Part shown: positions 9,704 to 19,249 of the stretch, in pieces
Position numbering within the stretch: position 1 is the stretch's first letter
Layout: each line of letters starts with the position of its first letter
Assembly (NCBI GenBank): GCA_024636975.1
Contig: JAGXGA010000055.1
Coordinates: 186,001-250,000 of the forward strand
Direction: 5' to 3'
Source: Mariniphaga sp.
Lineage (GTDB): Bacteria > Bacteroidota > Bacteroidia > Bacteroidales > Prolixibacteraceae
Length of the DNA stretch: 64,000 bases
Made by a program: the position numbers and the translations under genes
Notes under the pieces: model-generated
Told to the model about the DNA's origin: nothing
The model's input: only the letters and a program-made list of their open reading frames with translations
Databases searched by the model: none

Positions 9704-10831
9704 ATGGCAGGAATTTACATTCATATCCCATTTTGCCGACAAAAATGCTATTATTGCGATTTTTATAAGACCACAAACAGTAGCAGGACAGCAAATTTTC
9801 TTTCAGCTCTTGAAAAGGAGGCTGAACAAAGAAAGGAATATATTAAAGGAGAAAGTATAAAAACCATTTATTTTGGGGGCGGTACTCCATCAGTATTAAA
9901 AGAAAAAGAACTTTCAGGCATATTGAATTGGCTGAACAACAAATTTAAATTAGACTCTGGTGCTGAAATTACTTTTGAAGCAAACCCCGATGATTTAAGT
10001 ACCGACTACCTTCAATCGCTCAAAAGAGCAGGAATAAACAGGCTTAGTATTGGCATCCAGTCGTTCAGCAATGAACACCTGAAGAAAATGAACCGTCGTC
10101 ACAATGCCAGTCATGCTATAACTGCTGTTGAAAATGCTTTTAATGCAGGTTTTTCCAATCTTAGTACCGACCTTATTTATGGGCTGCCCGGCTTAACCAA
10201 TCAACAGTGGCGGCACGATTTGCAGGTGATGTTCCGTCTGCCGGTAGTTCATTTGTCGGCCTATCATTTGACTTATCATCAGGGTACTCCATTTTATACC
10301 TGGTTAAAGAAGGGTACCCTTAAAGAACTTTCTGAAGACAACAGTGTAGGTCAGTTCAATATTCTGCTTGATGAAACAGCATCTGCAGGCTTCGAACAGT
10401 ACGAAATTTCCAATTTTGCCCGTAATCAATGCTATTCGGCTCATAACAAAGCCTATTGGTTTGGTGAAACTTATCTGGGTCTTGGACCATCAGCTCATTC
10501 ATTCAACGGAATCTCAAGGCGATGGAATGCTGCGCATCTGGAGGCTTATATTAACGGACTTGAGAAAGCAAAACCGTATTTCGAAGAAGAGCATTTATCG
10601 GAAAGCAATGCATTTAACGAATACATTTTAACCCGCATTCGCACAAAATGGGGTATTTCAATTCAAGAAATACAGAACCGGTTTGGGTTCAAAGCAGCCG
10701 AAAATGTAGAGAAAACAGCTGATAAATTTATTGGTTCAGGTAAAATGTCAAAACAGGATGATAAATATACTTTTACCCGCGAAGGGTTATTTGTATCGGA
10801 TAATCTTATGGCCGACTTTATGATTATTTAA
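9704..10831 (+). CDS. hemW: Radical SAM family heme chaperone HemW
   Basis: HemW binds heme and delivers it to target proteins; it resembles but is not the oxygen-independent coproporphyrinogen oxidase HemN. The 375 residues begin MAGIYIHIPF and carry the CX3CX2C radical SAM cluster motif at C11, C15 and C18, followed by YFGGGTPS (about residues 55-62) and EANPDDLS. It lacks the long N-terminal extension expected for HemN, which supports the HemW call. Oxidative decarboxylation of coproporphyrinogen is instead provided by hemF at 34.5-35.4 kb. Confidence 0.94.
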   Translation: MAGIYIHIPFCRQKCYYCDFYKTTNSSRTANFLSALEKEAEQRKEYIKGESIKTIYFGGGTPSVLKEKELSGILNWLNNKFKLDSGAEITFEANPDDLSTDYLQSLKRAGINRLSIGIQSFSNEHLKKMNRRHNASHAITAVENAFNAGFSNLSTDLIYGLPGLTNQQWRHDLQVMFRLPVVHLSAYHLTYHQGTPFYTWLKKGTLKELSEDNSVGQFNILLDETASAGFEQYEISNFARNQCYSAHNKAYWFGETYLGLGPSAHSFNGISRRWNAAHLEAYINGLEKAKPYFEEEHLSESNAFNEYILTRIRTKWGISIQEIQNRFGFKAAENVEKTADKFIGSGKMSKQDDKYTFTREGLFVSDNLMADFMII

Positions 10832-10949
10832 TTGCTGTTCAAACTATTGGTTGTTTTTCCAATTTGATTAAATAATGTTAATGCCTTTTTTACCGGGGGG
10901 CTCCTGTAATTAAAAATCCTATCTTAGCAGGTCTTAAAAAATTGGGTAC

Positions 10950-11384
10950 ATGTTTGTAAAAATTGTAAACGAATCGAATAATCCGTTACCGCATTACAGT
11001 ACTGAGATGTCGGCAGGAATGGACTTGCGTGCTTATTTATCTGAACCTGTAGTTTTAAAACCCATGGAGCGGAAGCTTATACCTACAGGCCTTTACATTG
11101 AATTGCCCAAAGGATATGAAGCACAAATAAGACCCCGCAGCGGACTGGCCATTTCAAAAGGAATTACCGTATTGAATACTCCGGGAACAATCGATGCTGA
11201 TTACAGGGGAGAGATAAGAGTTATTCTTATTAACCTTTCGCTGGAAGATTTTGTTATTGAAAGCGGCGAACGCATTTGTCAGATGATAATTGCTTCGCAT
11301 GAAACAGTGGAATGGAATTTGGTAGAAGAACTGAATGTTACCCAAAGAGGAGCAGGTGGCTTTGGCCACACAGGGAAAAATTAA
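10950..11384 (+). CDS. dut: dUTP diphosphatase
   Basis: Hydrolyses dUTP to dUMP and pyrophosphate, preventing uracil incorporation and supplying dTMP synthesis. The 144-residue trimeric-type enzyme shows all five motifs: [38 protein letters not shown] and the C-terminal [10 protein letters not shown]. It is first in a run of tightly spaced genes: the TPR lipoprotein starts 6 bp after its stop, then DUF4292 3 bp later. This order is one I associate with Bacteroidota genomes. Confidence 0.98.
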   Translation: MFVKIVNESNNPLPHYSTEMSAGMDLRAYLSEPVVLKPMERKLIPTGLYIELPKGYEAQIRPRSGLAISKGITVLNTPGTIDADYRGEIRVILINLSLEDFVIESGERICQMIIASHETVEWNLVEELNVTQRGAGGFGHTGKN

Positions 11385-11390
11385 AAAAGA

Positions 11391-13154
11391 ATGAATAGAA
11401 AATTGATGAAATTGGTACTGGTAATCGTTTTACCAGGAATAATATTTGCCTGTTCGGGCTCAAAAAGCATTGCCCAGCAGGATGTAGAACCGGATGTAAC
11501 AATCGATCAGCAGGAACTCAGGATTGAGGAACAGAAGCAGATGGAGTTCGAATACCTTTATGTGGAAGCCCTCAAGGAAAAAGCACTTGGAAATCCCCAA
11601 AAAGCTATCCAGTATTTATCGGGATGCCTTGAAATTAACCCCAACTCATCGGCAGCAATGTACGAGCTTGCTTCCATCCATGCCGAAAATAACGATTTCA
11701 CAAGTGCATCGCTTCTGCTGGAAAAGGCAATATCTCTTAATTCTGAAAATAAGTGGTACCAGTTACTGCTGGCACAGATTTACCAACAGACTCGCCGGCT
11801 GGAGCAGGCAGCAGATATATATGATAAGCTGTTGCAGGAAGAACCTGAAAACCTTGAATTCATTTATATGAAGGCTATGTTGTATGCCAGTTCGGGTAAG
11901 ACCGAAGAGGCCCTGAAAGCATACAACCAGCTGGAGAATAAAGTGGGCCTGAATGAACAGATAGCTGTTGAAAAACAACAGTTGTATCTGAAAAACGGGC
12001 AAGTAGATAAGGCTTTCGAAGAAATAGAAAAACTTATTGAAAATGATCCGCAGGAGCCTAAATATTATGGTTTGCTGGCCGACCTCTATCAGAGCAGGGG
12101 CGACTCGGCAAATGCCATGAAATACTATCGTAAGATTAAGGAAATAGACCCTGACAATGGCTTTGTACATTTCTCCCTTGCCAATTTTTATTTGCAGAAT
12201 GGCAATCTGACAAAATCGTTTGAAGAAACCATAGAAGGGTTCCGAAGCGCTGATGTGGATATTCAAACCAAACTGCAACTGTACCTTATGCTCACTTCCA
12301 ACCCTTCACAATCGGGAATTAATGCCGATCAGGAAGAAGAACTTATCAACGTTCTTATGGAGGCGCATCCCGACGAGTACCTTTTGCATACCGTTCGTGC
12401 TGAATCATTATTGAAACAAGGCAAACTGGAAGAAGCGCGGACCGAAATACTAAAGGCCCTTGAGATGGAAAAGAACGATTACGTTTTGTGGGAAAGGGTG
12501 CTGTTTATCGATAACGATTTGCAGGATTGGGAAGGCCTGCAAAAACACAGCAGCCAGGCAATGGATCTTTTTCCAAACCAGCCCCAGGTTTATTTTCTCA
12601 ATGCAATTGCAGGAATTCAGCTTGAAGAGTATGACGAAACAGTGGCTGTTGTTGACGAAGGTCTGATGTATGTGGTTGATAATAAAGGATTGGAAGGACA
12701 GTTTTTAATGCTTAAAGGCGAAGCATACTATAAAATGGGAAAAAAGCAGGAAGCCTTCAAATTGTTTGACGAATCGGTAGAACTTGATCCTGAAAATCAT
12801 ATTGCCCTTAACAATTATGCCTATTATCTTTCAATCGCAGGCGAAAATCTCGATAAGGCTGAGCGAATGAGTGGCCGGGTTATCGAAAAGTTCCCCGATA
12901 ATTCCACATACCTCGATACTTATGCATGGGTCCTTTTTAAAAAGGGAGAATATAAACTGGCTCGCTTTTATATGGAATCGGCATTAAAATTTGATGAAGA
13001 TGACAATTCCACATTGCTTGAACATTATGGCGACATTCTTTTTAAGCTTAAGCAAACCGAGGAGGCCATGAAATACTGGCAGAAAGCAAGAGAATTGGGG
13101 GGTTACTCTGAGTTGCTTGAAAAGAAAATTAACGAACGAAATTATTACGACTAG
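11391..13154 (+). CDS. TPR repeat lipoprotein
   Basis: A 587-residue lipoprotein: MNRKLMKLVL signal with lipobox IIFAC (Cys21), then an almost continuous array of about a dozen tetratricopeptide repeats from about residue 55 to the end (recurring A-x-Y-x-L-A, A-x2-Y-x3-L and P-x-N patterns). It should be anchored at the envelope and act as a protein-protein scaffold. It lies 6 bp after dut and 3 bp before the DUF4292 lipoprotein gene. The shared context with an EnvC-like factor suggests a role in cell-envelope assembly, by inference. Confidence 0.88.
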   Translation: MNRKLMKLVLVIVLPGIIFACSGSKSIAQQDVEPDVTIDQQELRIEEQKQMEFEYLYVEALKEKALGNPQKAIQYLSGCLEINPNSSAAMYELASIHAENNDFTSASLLLEKAISLNSENKWYQLLLAQIYQQTRRLEQAADIYDKLLQEEPENLEFIYMKAMLYASSGKTEEALKAYNQLENKVGLNEQIAVEKQQLYLKNGQVDKAFEEIEKLIENDPQEPKYYGLLADLYQSRGDSANAMKYYRKIKEIDPDNGFVHFSLANFYLQNGNLTKSFEETIEGFRSADVDIQTKLQLYLMLTSNPSQSGINADQEEELINVLMEAHPDEYLLHTVRAESLLKQGKLEEARTEILKALEMEKNDYVLWERVLFIDNDLQDWEGLQKHSSQAMDLFPNQPQVYFLNAIAGIQLEEYDETVAVVDEGLMYVVDNKGLEGQFLMLKGEAYYKMGKKQEAFKLFDESVELDPENHIALNNYAYYLSIAGENLDKAERMSGRVIEKFPDNSTYLDTYAWVLFKKGEYKLARFYMESALKFDEDDNSTLLEHYGDILFKLKQTEEAMKYWQKARELGGYSELLEKKINERNYYD

Positions 13155-13157
13155 CAG

Positions 13158-14048
13158 ATGACCGGTAGGATATGCACCCAAAAGCAGAGGTTTCTGGTTC
13201 TTTTATTTGTGATAATTGTTGCAGGTTTATCATCATGCCGGACAGGGCGTGATTTGCCGGCAAGACGATTAAAACCCATGGCATCCGAAAAGCTTTTAAA
13301 CAAGGCAAGGGAAAATGCATTTGATTTTAATGACCTTACTATCCGTCGCATTAATGTCCAGTTCTCCGACGGATACACCCGAACAAGTTTCAGGGCAAAC
13401 CTGAAAGCAGCAAAAAATGAAAGGATACTTGCTTCCATCTCCAAGCTGAATATCCCGCTTGGCAGAGTACTGCTAACTCCCGATGGCGTTACCTATGTGA
13501 ATTACATCGACAAGAACTATTTTGAAGGAGATTATTCCTACATAAGCAACCTTTTGGATTTTAACCTCACTTTTAATATCGTTCAGGCTATAATTTCAAA
13601 TCCTGTTAAAACCGGCATTCCTGAATTGAATGTGGATAGTAAACAATTCGCTACCACAGTTGAGGACGGAAAGTATGTGCTTCAACCGGTAACCCGGGCG
13701 AACAGAACAGTTTCCGAACAAGACAGGTTCTATATCAGGAACCACCAAAACCGGAATGTTTTGGAAGATGAGAATTTGGTAGTCAGCAAGATGATGTTTA
13801 ATCCGCAAAGCTTTGTTCTTGAAAAACTGGTAATGGATGATCCTGTTGATAACCGGCGACTGGAGGTAGATTTTAGCGATTTTGTCAAAGTAGATGGCTA
13901 CGATTACCCGGGAGCCATCGATGTGAAAATGTTTTCCGGAAATGAACTAACGGAGCTGAACATTAAGTTTAGAAACTTATCGACCGAAAAAACAGATGAT
14001 GTGGAATTAAATATTCCCGGCAGTTACCAACGGATCCGTCCAAGGTAG
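13158..14048 (+). CDS. DUF4292 lipoprotein
   Basis: A 296-residue lipoprotein with signal peptide and lipobox GLSSC (Cys27). The mature part is beta-rich and resembles DUF4292 proteins, which I consider related in fold to LolA/LolB-type lipoprotein carriers; that relation is from memory of the family, not shown here. Internal landmarks are NDLTIRRINVQFSDG, LGRVLLTPDG and the C-terminal LNIKFRNLS. It is tightly linked to the TPR lipoprotein upstream and the EnvC-like gene downstream. Confidence 0.8.
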   Translation: MTGRICTQKQRFLVLLFVIIVAGLSSCRTGRDLPARRLKPMASEKLLNKARENAFDFNDLTIRRINVQFSDGYTRTSFRANLKAAKNERILASISKLNIPLGRVLLTPDGVTYVNYIDKNYFEGDYSYISNLLDFNLTFNIVQAIISNPVKTGIPELNVDSKQFATTVEDGKYVLQPVTRANRTVSEQDRFYIRNHQNRNVLEDENLVVSKMMFNPQSFVLEKLVMDDPVDNRRLEVDFSDFVKVDGYDYPGAIDVKMFSGNELTELNIKFRNLSTEKTDDVELNIPGSYQRIRPR

Positions 14049-14081
14049 GGCCGGCAGATAAAAAAGAAATAATCCTTTTTT

Positions 14082-14089
14082 TATCTTTG
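14082..14089 (+). promoter_or_regulatory. -7 element (TATCTTTG) before the EnvC-like gene
   Basis: Exact TAnnTTTG match in the 78-bp gap before the EnvC-like gene; transcription would begin near 14096, about 30 nt before the GTG start. It may give this gene its own promoter besides readthrough from dut. Confidence 0.4.
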
Positions 14090-14126
14090 ATCTCATTATT
14101 GATGAAGAAACATAGAAAACAGAAGA

Positions 14127-15374
14127 GTGAACAAACAGAGGCTTTTTCAAAATAAAATTGCAATCTCCAGGTGCCTTCAGAAACTGACTTTTCCGGCACT
14201 GATAATGCTGTTCATTCTTTTAAATACATCAATCCGGGCTCAATCTATTTCCGATTTACAGCAGAAAAAAGAAAGTGCCGCCCGGGAAATTGAAATCACA
14301 TCCCGGTTGTTAAGCCAGGTTCAACAGCAGGAAAAAGCTTCTCTCAACCGCCTGCAATTGATCACAAACAACATCAATCAGCGGAACCGGCTCATTGCAG
14401 GACTCAATTCCGAAATAAAACTTTACAGCGAATTTATAAAGAACAATCAGCTGGTCATTAAACTGGTTACCGATGATCTTGAACATATGAAGGAGGAATA
14501 TGCCCGGCTTATCCGATTGACTTATGTAAGCCATAATTCCGGAAATCCCCTGTTGTTTTTATTGTCGGCCGAGAACTTTAACCAGGCCTACCGAAGGCTT
14601 CTGTACATGAAAAGATATGCTTCAGTCAGAAGCCGGCAGGCAGAGGCAATGGAACAGCTGCAGCTTCTGCTTGATGAGAAAATTGTAAAGCTTGAAGAAC
14701 AAACTGAAACAAGCAAACAACTGCTTGCCGAATCACAGGAAGAGGCTCGTAAAATGGCGCAGGAAAAAAAACAACAGAGCCAGGAAGTACAGAAATTAAA
14801 AAACCAGCAGCGTGACTTGCGACAGAAACTGGAACAGCAGCGAAAAATTGAGCAGCAGCTTGAGCGCGAAATTCAAAGCATCATTGAAGAGGAGGCCCGG
14901 AAAAACAGGGCTGCCGGTGAACCTGCCTATTCACTTACTCCTGAGCAGAAGCTGGTGGGTGAAAATTTTGCTCAAAACAGGCTTCGTTTGCCCTGGCCCG
15001 TTGAACGGGGTGTCATTACCGAAAAGTTCGGTGTACACCGGCACCCTGTGCTTGAAAAGGTCCAGGTACGAAACAACGGAATCAACATTGCCACCGAGCC
15101 TGGATCAAAGGCAAGGGCCGTATTTAATGGCGAAGTGTCCCGCGTATTTGGAATTACAGGAGGGAACTCGGCTGTTATCCTCAGACATGGAAGCTATCTT
15201 TCGGTCTATTCCAACCTGCGTGAGGTAACCGTGAAAACAGGCGATAAGGTATCGGCACGACAATCGATCGGTACCGTTTATACCGACGCTGAAGACGGCG
15301 ATAAAACAATATTAAAGTTCCAGATCTGGCACGAGAACCAGAAGCTTAACCCGGAAGAGTGGCTGGGGAAGTAA
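14127..15374 (+). CDS. EnvC-like murein hydrolase activator with degenerate LytM domain
   Basis: A 415-residue exported protein: a hydrophobic signal (about residues 20-38, ending RAQS), a long coiled coil (about 40-265) and a C-terminal LytM/M23 fold (about 285-415). The metal and catalytic residues of active M23 peptidases are replaced: the HxxGxD region reads NNGINI, the YxHL motif reads YSNL, and the final HxH reads LKFQIW. This pattern fits an amidase activator like EnvC or NlpD rather than an endopeptidase. The start is GTG at 14127; the frame is closed just upstream by TGA at 14103-14105. Confidence 0.88.
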   Translation: MNKQRLFQNKIAISRCLQKLTFPALIMLFILLNTSIRAQSISDLQQKKESAAREIEITSRLLSQVQQQEKASLNRLQLITNNINQRNRLIAGLNSEIKLYSEFIKNNQLVIKLVTDDLEHMKEEYARLIRLTYVSHNSGNPLLFLLSAENFNQAYRRLLYMKRYASVRSRQAEAMEQLQLLLDEKIVKLEEQTETSKQLLAESQEEARKMAQEKKQQSQEVQKLKNQQRDLRQKLEQQRKIEQQLEREIQSIIEEEARKNRAAGEPAYSLTPEQKLVGENFAQNRLRLPWPVERGVITEKFGVHRHPVLEKVQVRNNGINIATEPGSKARAVFNGEVSRVFGITGGNSAVILRHGSYLSVYSNLREVTVKTGDKVSARQSIGTVYTDAEDGDKTILKFQIWHENQKLNPEEWLGK

Positions 15375-15459
15375 AGTATGAGCCCAAACCAGATTCATGC
15401 TGATGGTAATTATATCCGCATATTATTCTTAAAATCTGACTTTCCAAAACCAAAAATTA

Positions 15460-15918
15460 ATGAGAACGTTAATGTTAATACTATCTTTAAATGTATTGAC
15501 CATGAGTACAACGGGACAAATTAAACATCCGATGAAGGTTGCAATGGTAAGCATACTGGTGGAAGATCCATCTAAGGCTTTTAAATACTATACTGAAGTT
15601 CTGGGATTCGAAGAAGTGATGTTTTCACCTGAAAATTACATTGCCATAGTGAAAGCGCCGCTCACCGCTGAGGGGCCGATGATATTACTGGAACCAACAG
15701 AGCCCGGGGGAATAGAAATTGCAAAAAAGTATAAGAAGGAACTGTATTCCATGGGAATACCTGTTATAACTTTTAGCTCAGATGATATATATAAAACCGT
15801 GGATGAGCTGAAAAGTAAAAATGTTGTCTTTAAAAAAGATCCGGTAAAAACCGACTATGGTATTGAAGCTGTATTCGATGATTCAAATGGCAATTACATC
15901 CAGTTGCTTCAGATGTAA
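15460..15918 (+). CDS. VOC (glyoxalase/dioxygenase) superfamily protein with apparent signal peptide
   Basis: A 152-residue single-module VOC protein (beta-alpha-beta3 repeats): KVAMVSILVEDPSKAFKYYT opens the fold and FDDSNGNYIQLLQM closes it. The closing E of the usual metal-binding motif is replaced by Q. Residues 1-19 form a hydrophobic leader ending STTGQ, so the protein may be exported, which is unusual for this superfamily. A start at Met26 (MKVAMV) would give a cytosolic form. Substrate is not predictable. Confidence 0.75.
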   Translation: MRTLMLILSLNVLTMSTTGQIKHPMKVAMVSILVEDPSKAFKYYTEVLGFEEVMFSPENYIAIVKAPLTAEGPMILLEPTEPGGIEIAKKYKKELYSMGIPVITFSSDDIYKTVDELKSKNVVFKKDPVKTDYGIEAVFDDSNGNYIQLLQM

Positions 15919-15934
15919 TACGATATGTATAGGC

Positions 15935-16672
15935 CTATAAAGATTCTATATTCTTTCCTATCATAATTAATGAAGGGGTTTCAGGGATGTTTTTTTGCAG
16001 AAACTCATCCACTTCACCAAGTGTTGTCTGGTATTTTATTTGTCCGGGCTGAGATATCCTGCACATTATCTGTACCTTAACCGTTTGCTCAATCCCATAA
16101 CTAAGGAGGCATTCAGCCAGATCAACAAGGTGGCATAGTCCCATGTATATTATAACAGGCGAACCAGTTTGAATTACATTTACAACCGATTCCACCTGTG
16201 GGTATCCACAGTTGTTCTTTCTTCCGGTATAAAAGAGGACCATGCTGTTTTTCCCCCGTCGGGTAAGAGGTGTTGTAAACAGTGAAGCCCCGGCCATGGC
16301 AGCAGTAATTCCGGGAATGACTTCAAAGTTAAGCTGATGTTTGCGACAAAAGCTGATTTCTTCCGCCCCCCGGCTGTAAACCATCGGATCGCCTGATTTT
16401 AAGCGTACAATCTGCTTGTTTTGCTGAGCCCAGTACAAAAACTGGTTATGAATATCATCCTGTCGTTTCTGGGGGTCCTGACCGTCGTTATGCAATTTAC
16501 CGAAATACATTTTTACTGCATCAGGTGGCGCTATATTCAGCAATTCTTCACCTATTAAGGCATCGTATAAAACCACCTGAGAATTTTTAAGCCGGTTCAT
16601 TGCCTTAACAGTCATAAGTTCCGGGTCACCCGGACCTGCGCCAACAATTGATATCAGATGCGATAAGCCCAT
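15935..16672 (-). CDS. cobA: Uroporphyrinogen-III C-methyltransferase
   Basis: Transfers two methyl groups from SAM to uroporphyrinogen III, giving precorrin-2 for siroheme (and B12) synthesis. The 245 residues contain the SUMT hallmarks: IVGAGPGDPELMTVKA at the N-terminus, LKSGDPMVYSRGAEE in the centre and the PGITAAMAGAS loop. It is the last gene of the sulfite reduction operon and its 5' end overlaps the preceding SDR gene by 19 bp. Together with the SirC-type protein at 21.0-21.5 kb it completes siroheme synthesis for CysI. Confidence 0.95.
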   Translation of the reverse strand: MGLSHLISIVGAGPGDPELMTVKAMNRLKNSQVVLYDALIGEELLNIAPPDAVKMYFGKLHNDGQDPQKRQDDIHNQFLYWAQQNKQIVRLKSGDPMVYSRGAEEISFCRKHQLNFEVIPGITAAMAGASLFTTPLTRRGKNSMVLFYTGRKNNCGYPQVESVVNVIQTGSPVIIYMGLCHLVDLAECLLSYGIEQTVKVQIMCRISQPGQIKYQTTLGEVDEFLQKNIPETPSLIMIGKNIESL

Positions 16673-17493
16673 TCTTCCAGTTCCTTTAAATAATTCATGA
16701 GGTTGGGATATTCAAAGCTATACCCCAGTTGCCCGATTAACTTTTCGCTGTTGACTATTTTATAATCTCCGGTGCCGCTTGTAAATTGGGGAGGAGGGAT
16801 GTTACGTATCTGAGCAGCTTTGGTATAAAATTCCTGTTTTGTCGGATGGTCGGGGCTGCAGGCATTATAAACCTCTCCCCACTTTTCCTGCACAATAATT
16901 TCAGAAATAATCCGGACACAATCATTCCGGTGTATGAGGTTCACAGGGGCTTCGGCAGGTACGCTTTGCTTATTGGACATATAACGTGCCGGATTACGGT
17001 CAGCTCCGATGAGGCCTCCAAACCTAACTACGGTAGTTCCTACGCCATTTAAACCCAACAGCTTGTTTTCAGCTTCCAACAACGCATAGCCAACCGGCTT
17101 GTTGGGGTGTCCCTCATTTCCTTCACGTACCGTTCCATTTGTATTTCTATATACCGAAGTGGAGGATATAAACACCACCCTTGGAATATTCAACTTGTGG
17201 ATGTATTTAATTACCTGGTCGATCTGACGGGGAAACAATTCCGTGATGTTCTCGTTTCTTTGTGGCGGTAATGATATTACCAGCACATCGGTATTGAAAA
17301 AGTTCATGTAATCCAATTCAACTGAATCCTGATCCACTTTAATGTAGTACGTATCGATGCCCGTATTTTCCAAACGGATGCATCCTTCCTGCGAAGCGGT
17401 GGACCCTTTTACTCTCCAACCTTTTGCCGACAGGTACAACCCAAGGGCAGCACCCAGCCAGCCACAACCTAATATTGATATTTTTTTACGCAT
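16654..17493 (-). CDS. YeeZ-like NAD(P)-binding SDR protein
   Basis: A 279-residue extended SDR with an N-terminal Rossmann motif (ILGCGWLGAALG, residues 7-18). It closely follows the pattern of E. coli YeeZ: GW.V.GSTAS, FISSTSVY (about 108-115), GLIGADRNPARYMSNK, VNLIHRNDC and PPQF. The function of YeeZ is not known to me. The canonical SDR Tyr-x3-Lys is only partly preserved (YALLEAENK). Its position between cysI and cobA, overlapping cobA by 19 bp, links it to sulfite or siroheme metabolism. Confidence 0.82.
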   Translation of the reverse strand: MRKKISILGCGWLGAALGLYLSAKGWRVKGSTASQEGCIRLENTGIDTYYIKVDQDSVELDYMNFFNTDVLVISLPPQRNENITELFPRQIDQVIKYIHKLNIPRVVFISSTSVYRNTNGTVREGNEGHPNKPVGYALLEAENKLLGLNGVGTTVVRFGGLIGADRNPARYMSNKQSVPAEAPVNLIHRNDCVRIISEIIVQEKWGEVYNACSPDHPTKQEFYTKAAQIRNIPPPQFTSGTGDYKIVNSEKLIGQLGYSFEYPNLMNYLKELEEWAYRI

Positions 17494-17531
17494 GATGTTT
17501 CTGTTTATCTGTTCATTGTTCTGTTCTTATT

Positions 17532-19232
17532 TTAATGCTGAAATTCTTTTCCTTCTTTGATTTCAGTTACATAATTGGTACGGATCACAAAATCACCCAG
17601 TTTTTCGTTCTCTTGTCGGTTTTGGGCATAATCTTTAAAAATAGGGTCCAGTACCTCCAGTATTTCCTGTTCCGACAGCGTCTCCTTATAGAGCTTGTTC
17701 AGGCGTGTTCCGTCGAAACTACCCCCCAGGTAAAGGTTATAGTAACCCAGTGATTTTCCGATAAGCCCTATTTCAGCCAGATAAGGCCTCCCGCAGCCAT
17801 TTGGGCAGCCGGTCATGCGAATCACTATTTCTTCCTTCAGCAATTTGTATTCTTTCAGTTTATTTTCCAGTTTTGTTATCAGGGTGGGTAAATACCGTTC
17901 GGCTTCTGAAAAGGCAAGCGGGCAGGTAGGAAGTGCTACACAGGATATTGAATTCTTACGCAATCCGGAGATGTTGCCGGGTGAAGCGTTGTTTTTTTCC
18001 AGAATGGCGTTCACCTGGTTTTTCACCTTTTCCGATACGCCGGCTATAATTACATTTTGGTTGCCGGTGAGGATAAAATTCCCGTCGCTGATACCTGCTA
18101 TTTCCCGTATGGCGCTTTTCAACTGAATTTCATCACTGTTCTTTACGCGACCCCCCTCTACAAAATAAGTCAGATGCCATTTATCATCGGTGCCTTTCTT
18201 CCAGCCGTAATTGTCTCCGTTACGGGTGAGTTTAAAGGGTTTTGCTTCAATAAGGGAGCTACCGGGCTGTTTCTGAAGCTCATTTTTAAACCAATCCAGC
18301 CCCAGCCGGTCGATTGTATATTTTAACCGTGCCAGTTTTCTGTCAACCCGGTTACCATTATCGCGTTGGATGAGTACCACCTGTTCTGCAACTTTAAGCA
18401 CCTGGTCAGGTGTACAGAAGCCAATCACATTTCCGGTGCGGGGATAGGTTGAGGTATTGCCAAATGTTGAACCCAGTCCGCCCCCCACAACTACATTGTA
18501 GCCAATTATTTTTTCTTCTTCCACAATTGCAATAAATCCCAGATCCTGGGAAAATATGTCGCAGTCGTTTTGCGGAGGGATAATAATAGCTATTTTGAAT
18601 TTGCGGGGCAGGTAACGCCGGCCATATAAAGGTTCAATTTCTTCTTTACTGTCGACTATCAGCTTTTCATCGAGCCATATTTCATGGTAAGCCTTAGTGC
18701 GGGGCATTAAATGTCTTCCGATTTCTTTTGACAGCTCCATTATTTCAGGGTACAGGGGTGACTCAGCCGGATTGGCATGGCACATTACATTCCGGTTTAC
18801 ATCACCACATGCGGCAATGGTATCTAGTAAACTGTCGTTTATCTGGCGAATGGTTTTTTTAAGGTTTTTCTTCAAAACGCCGTGCAGCTGAAATGTCTGA
18901 CGGGTGGTTATTTTTAGTGTACCGTTAGCATATTTATCGGACAGGACATCCATTTGCAGCCATTGCTGCGGGCTGATGACTCCACCGGGCATGCGTACCC
19001 TTATTAAAAATGAAAAGGCAGGTTCCAGTTTTTGCTGTTTCCGTTCTTTATCAAGGTCACGGTCCCATTGAAGGTAAGTTCCATGAAATTTCGATATCTG
19101 CCGGTCGGATGGTGAAATGGCACCGGTTAGCGGATCTGCCAGACTTTCCTCCAGGGTGCCACGCAGGTAATTACTGTCGTATTTTATTTTTTCGAGTCCT
19201 GATAATTCTTTCCAATTAATTTCTTCACTCAT
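17532..19232 (-). CDS. cysI: Assimilatory sulfite reductase hemoprotein subunit
   Basis: Reduces sulfite to sulfide with six electrons at a siroheme-[4Fe-4S] centre. The 566 residues contain both nitrite/sulfite reductase repeats and the four cluster ligands C431, C437 (CVALPTC), C476 and C480 (CPNGC), the last bridging to siroheme. CDVNRNVMCHANPAE (about residues 145-160) is the conserved substrate/siroheme region. It follows cysJ by 17 bp, so the two subunits are cotranscribed. A gap of 38 bp leads to the SDR gene. Confidence 0.97.
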   Translation of the reverse strand: MSEEINWKELSGLEKIKYDSNYLRGTLEESLADPLTGAISPSDRQISKFHGTYLQWDRDLDKERKQQKLEPAFSFLIRVRMPGGVISPQQWLQMDVLSDKYANGTLKITTRQTFQLHGVLKKNLKKTIRQINDSLLDTIAACGDVNRNVMCHANPAESPLYPEIMELSKEIGRHLMPRTKAYHEIWLDEKLIVDSKEEIEPLYGRRYLPRKFKIAIIIPPQNDCDIFSQDLGFIAIVEEEKIIGYNVVVGGGLGSTFGNTSTYPRTGNVIGFCTPDQVLKVAEQVVLIQRDNGNRVDRKLARLKYTIDRLGLDWFKNELQKQPGSSLIEAKPFKLTRNGDNYGWKKGTDDKWHLTYFVEGGRVKNSDEIQLKSAIREIAGISDGNFILTGNQNVIIAGVSEKVKNQVNAILEKNNASPGNISGLRKNSISCVALPTCPLAFSEAERYLPTLITKLENKLKEYKLLKEEIVIRMTGCPNGCGRPYLAEIGLIGKSLGYYNLYLGGSFDGTRLNKLYKETLSEQEILEVLDPIFKDYAQNRQENEKLGDFVIRTNYVTEIKEGKEFQH

Positions 19233-19249
19233 GGTTGTGTTTTTAATAG

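Noticed and set aside
9704-10831. Oxygen-independent coproporphyrinogen oxidase HemN
   Set aside because: Short N-terminus and HemW-type CX3CX2C start; hemF supplies the oxidase function.
15927-15938. TATAGGCCTATA palindrome between the VOC gene and cobA
   Set aside because: Too short and unremarkable at the junction of two convergent genes to assign a function.
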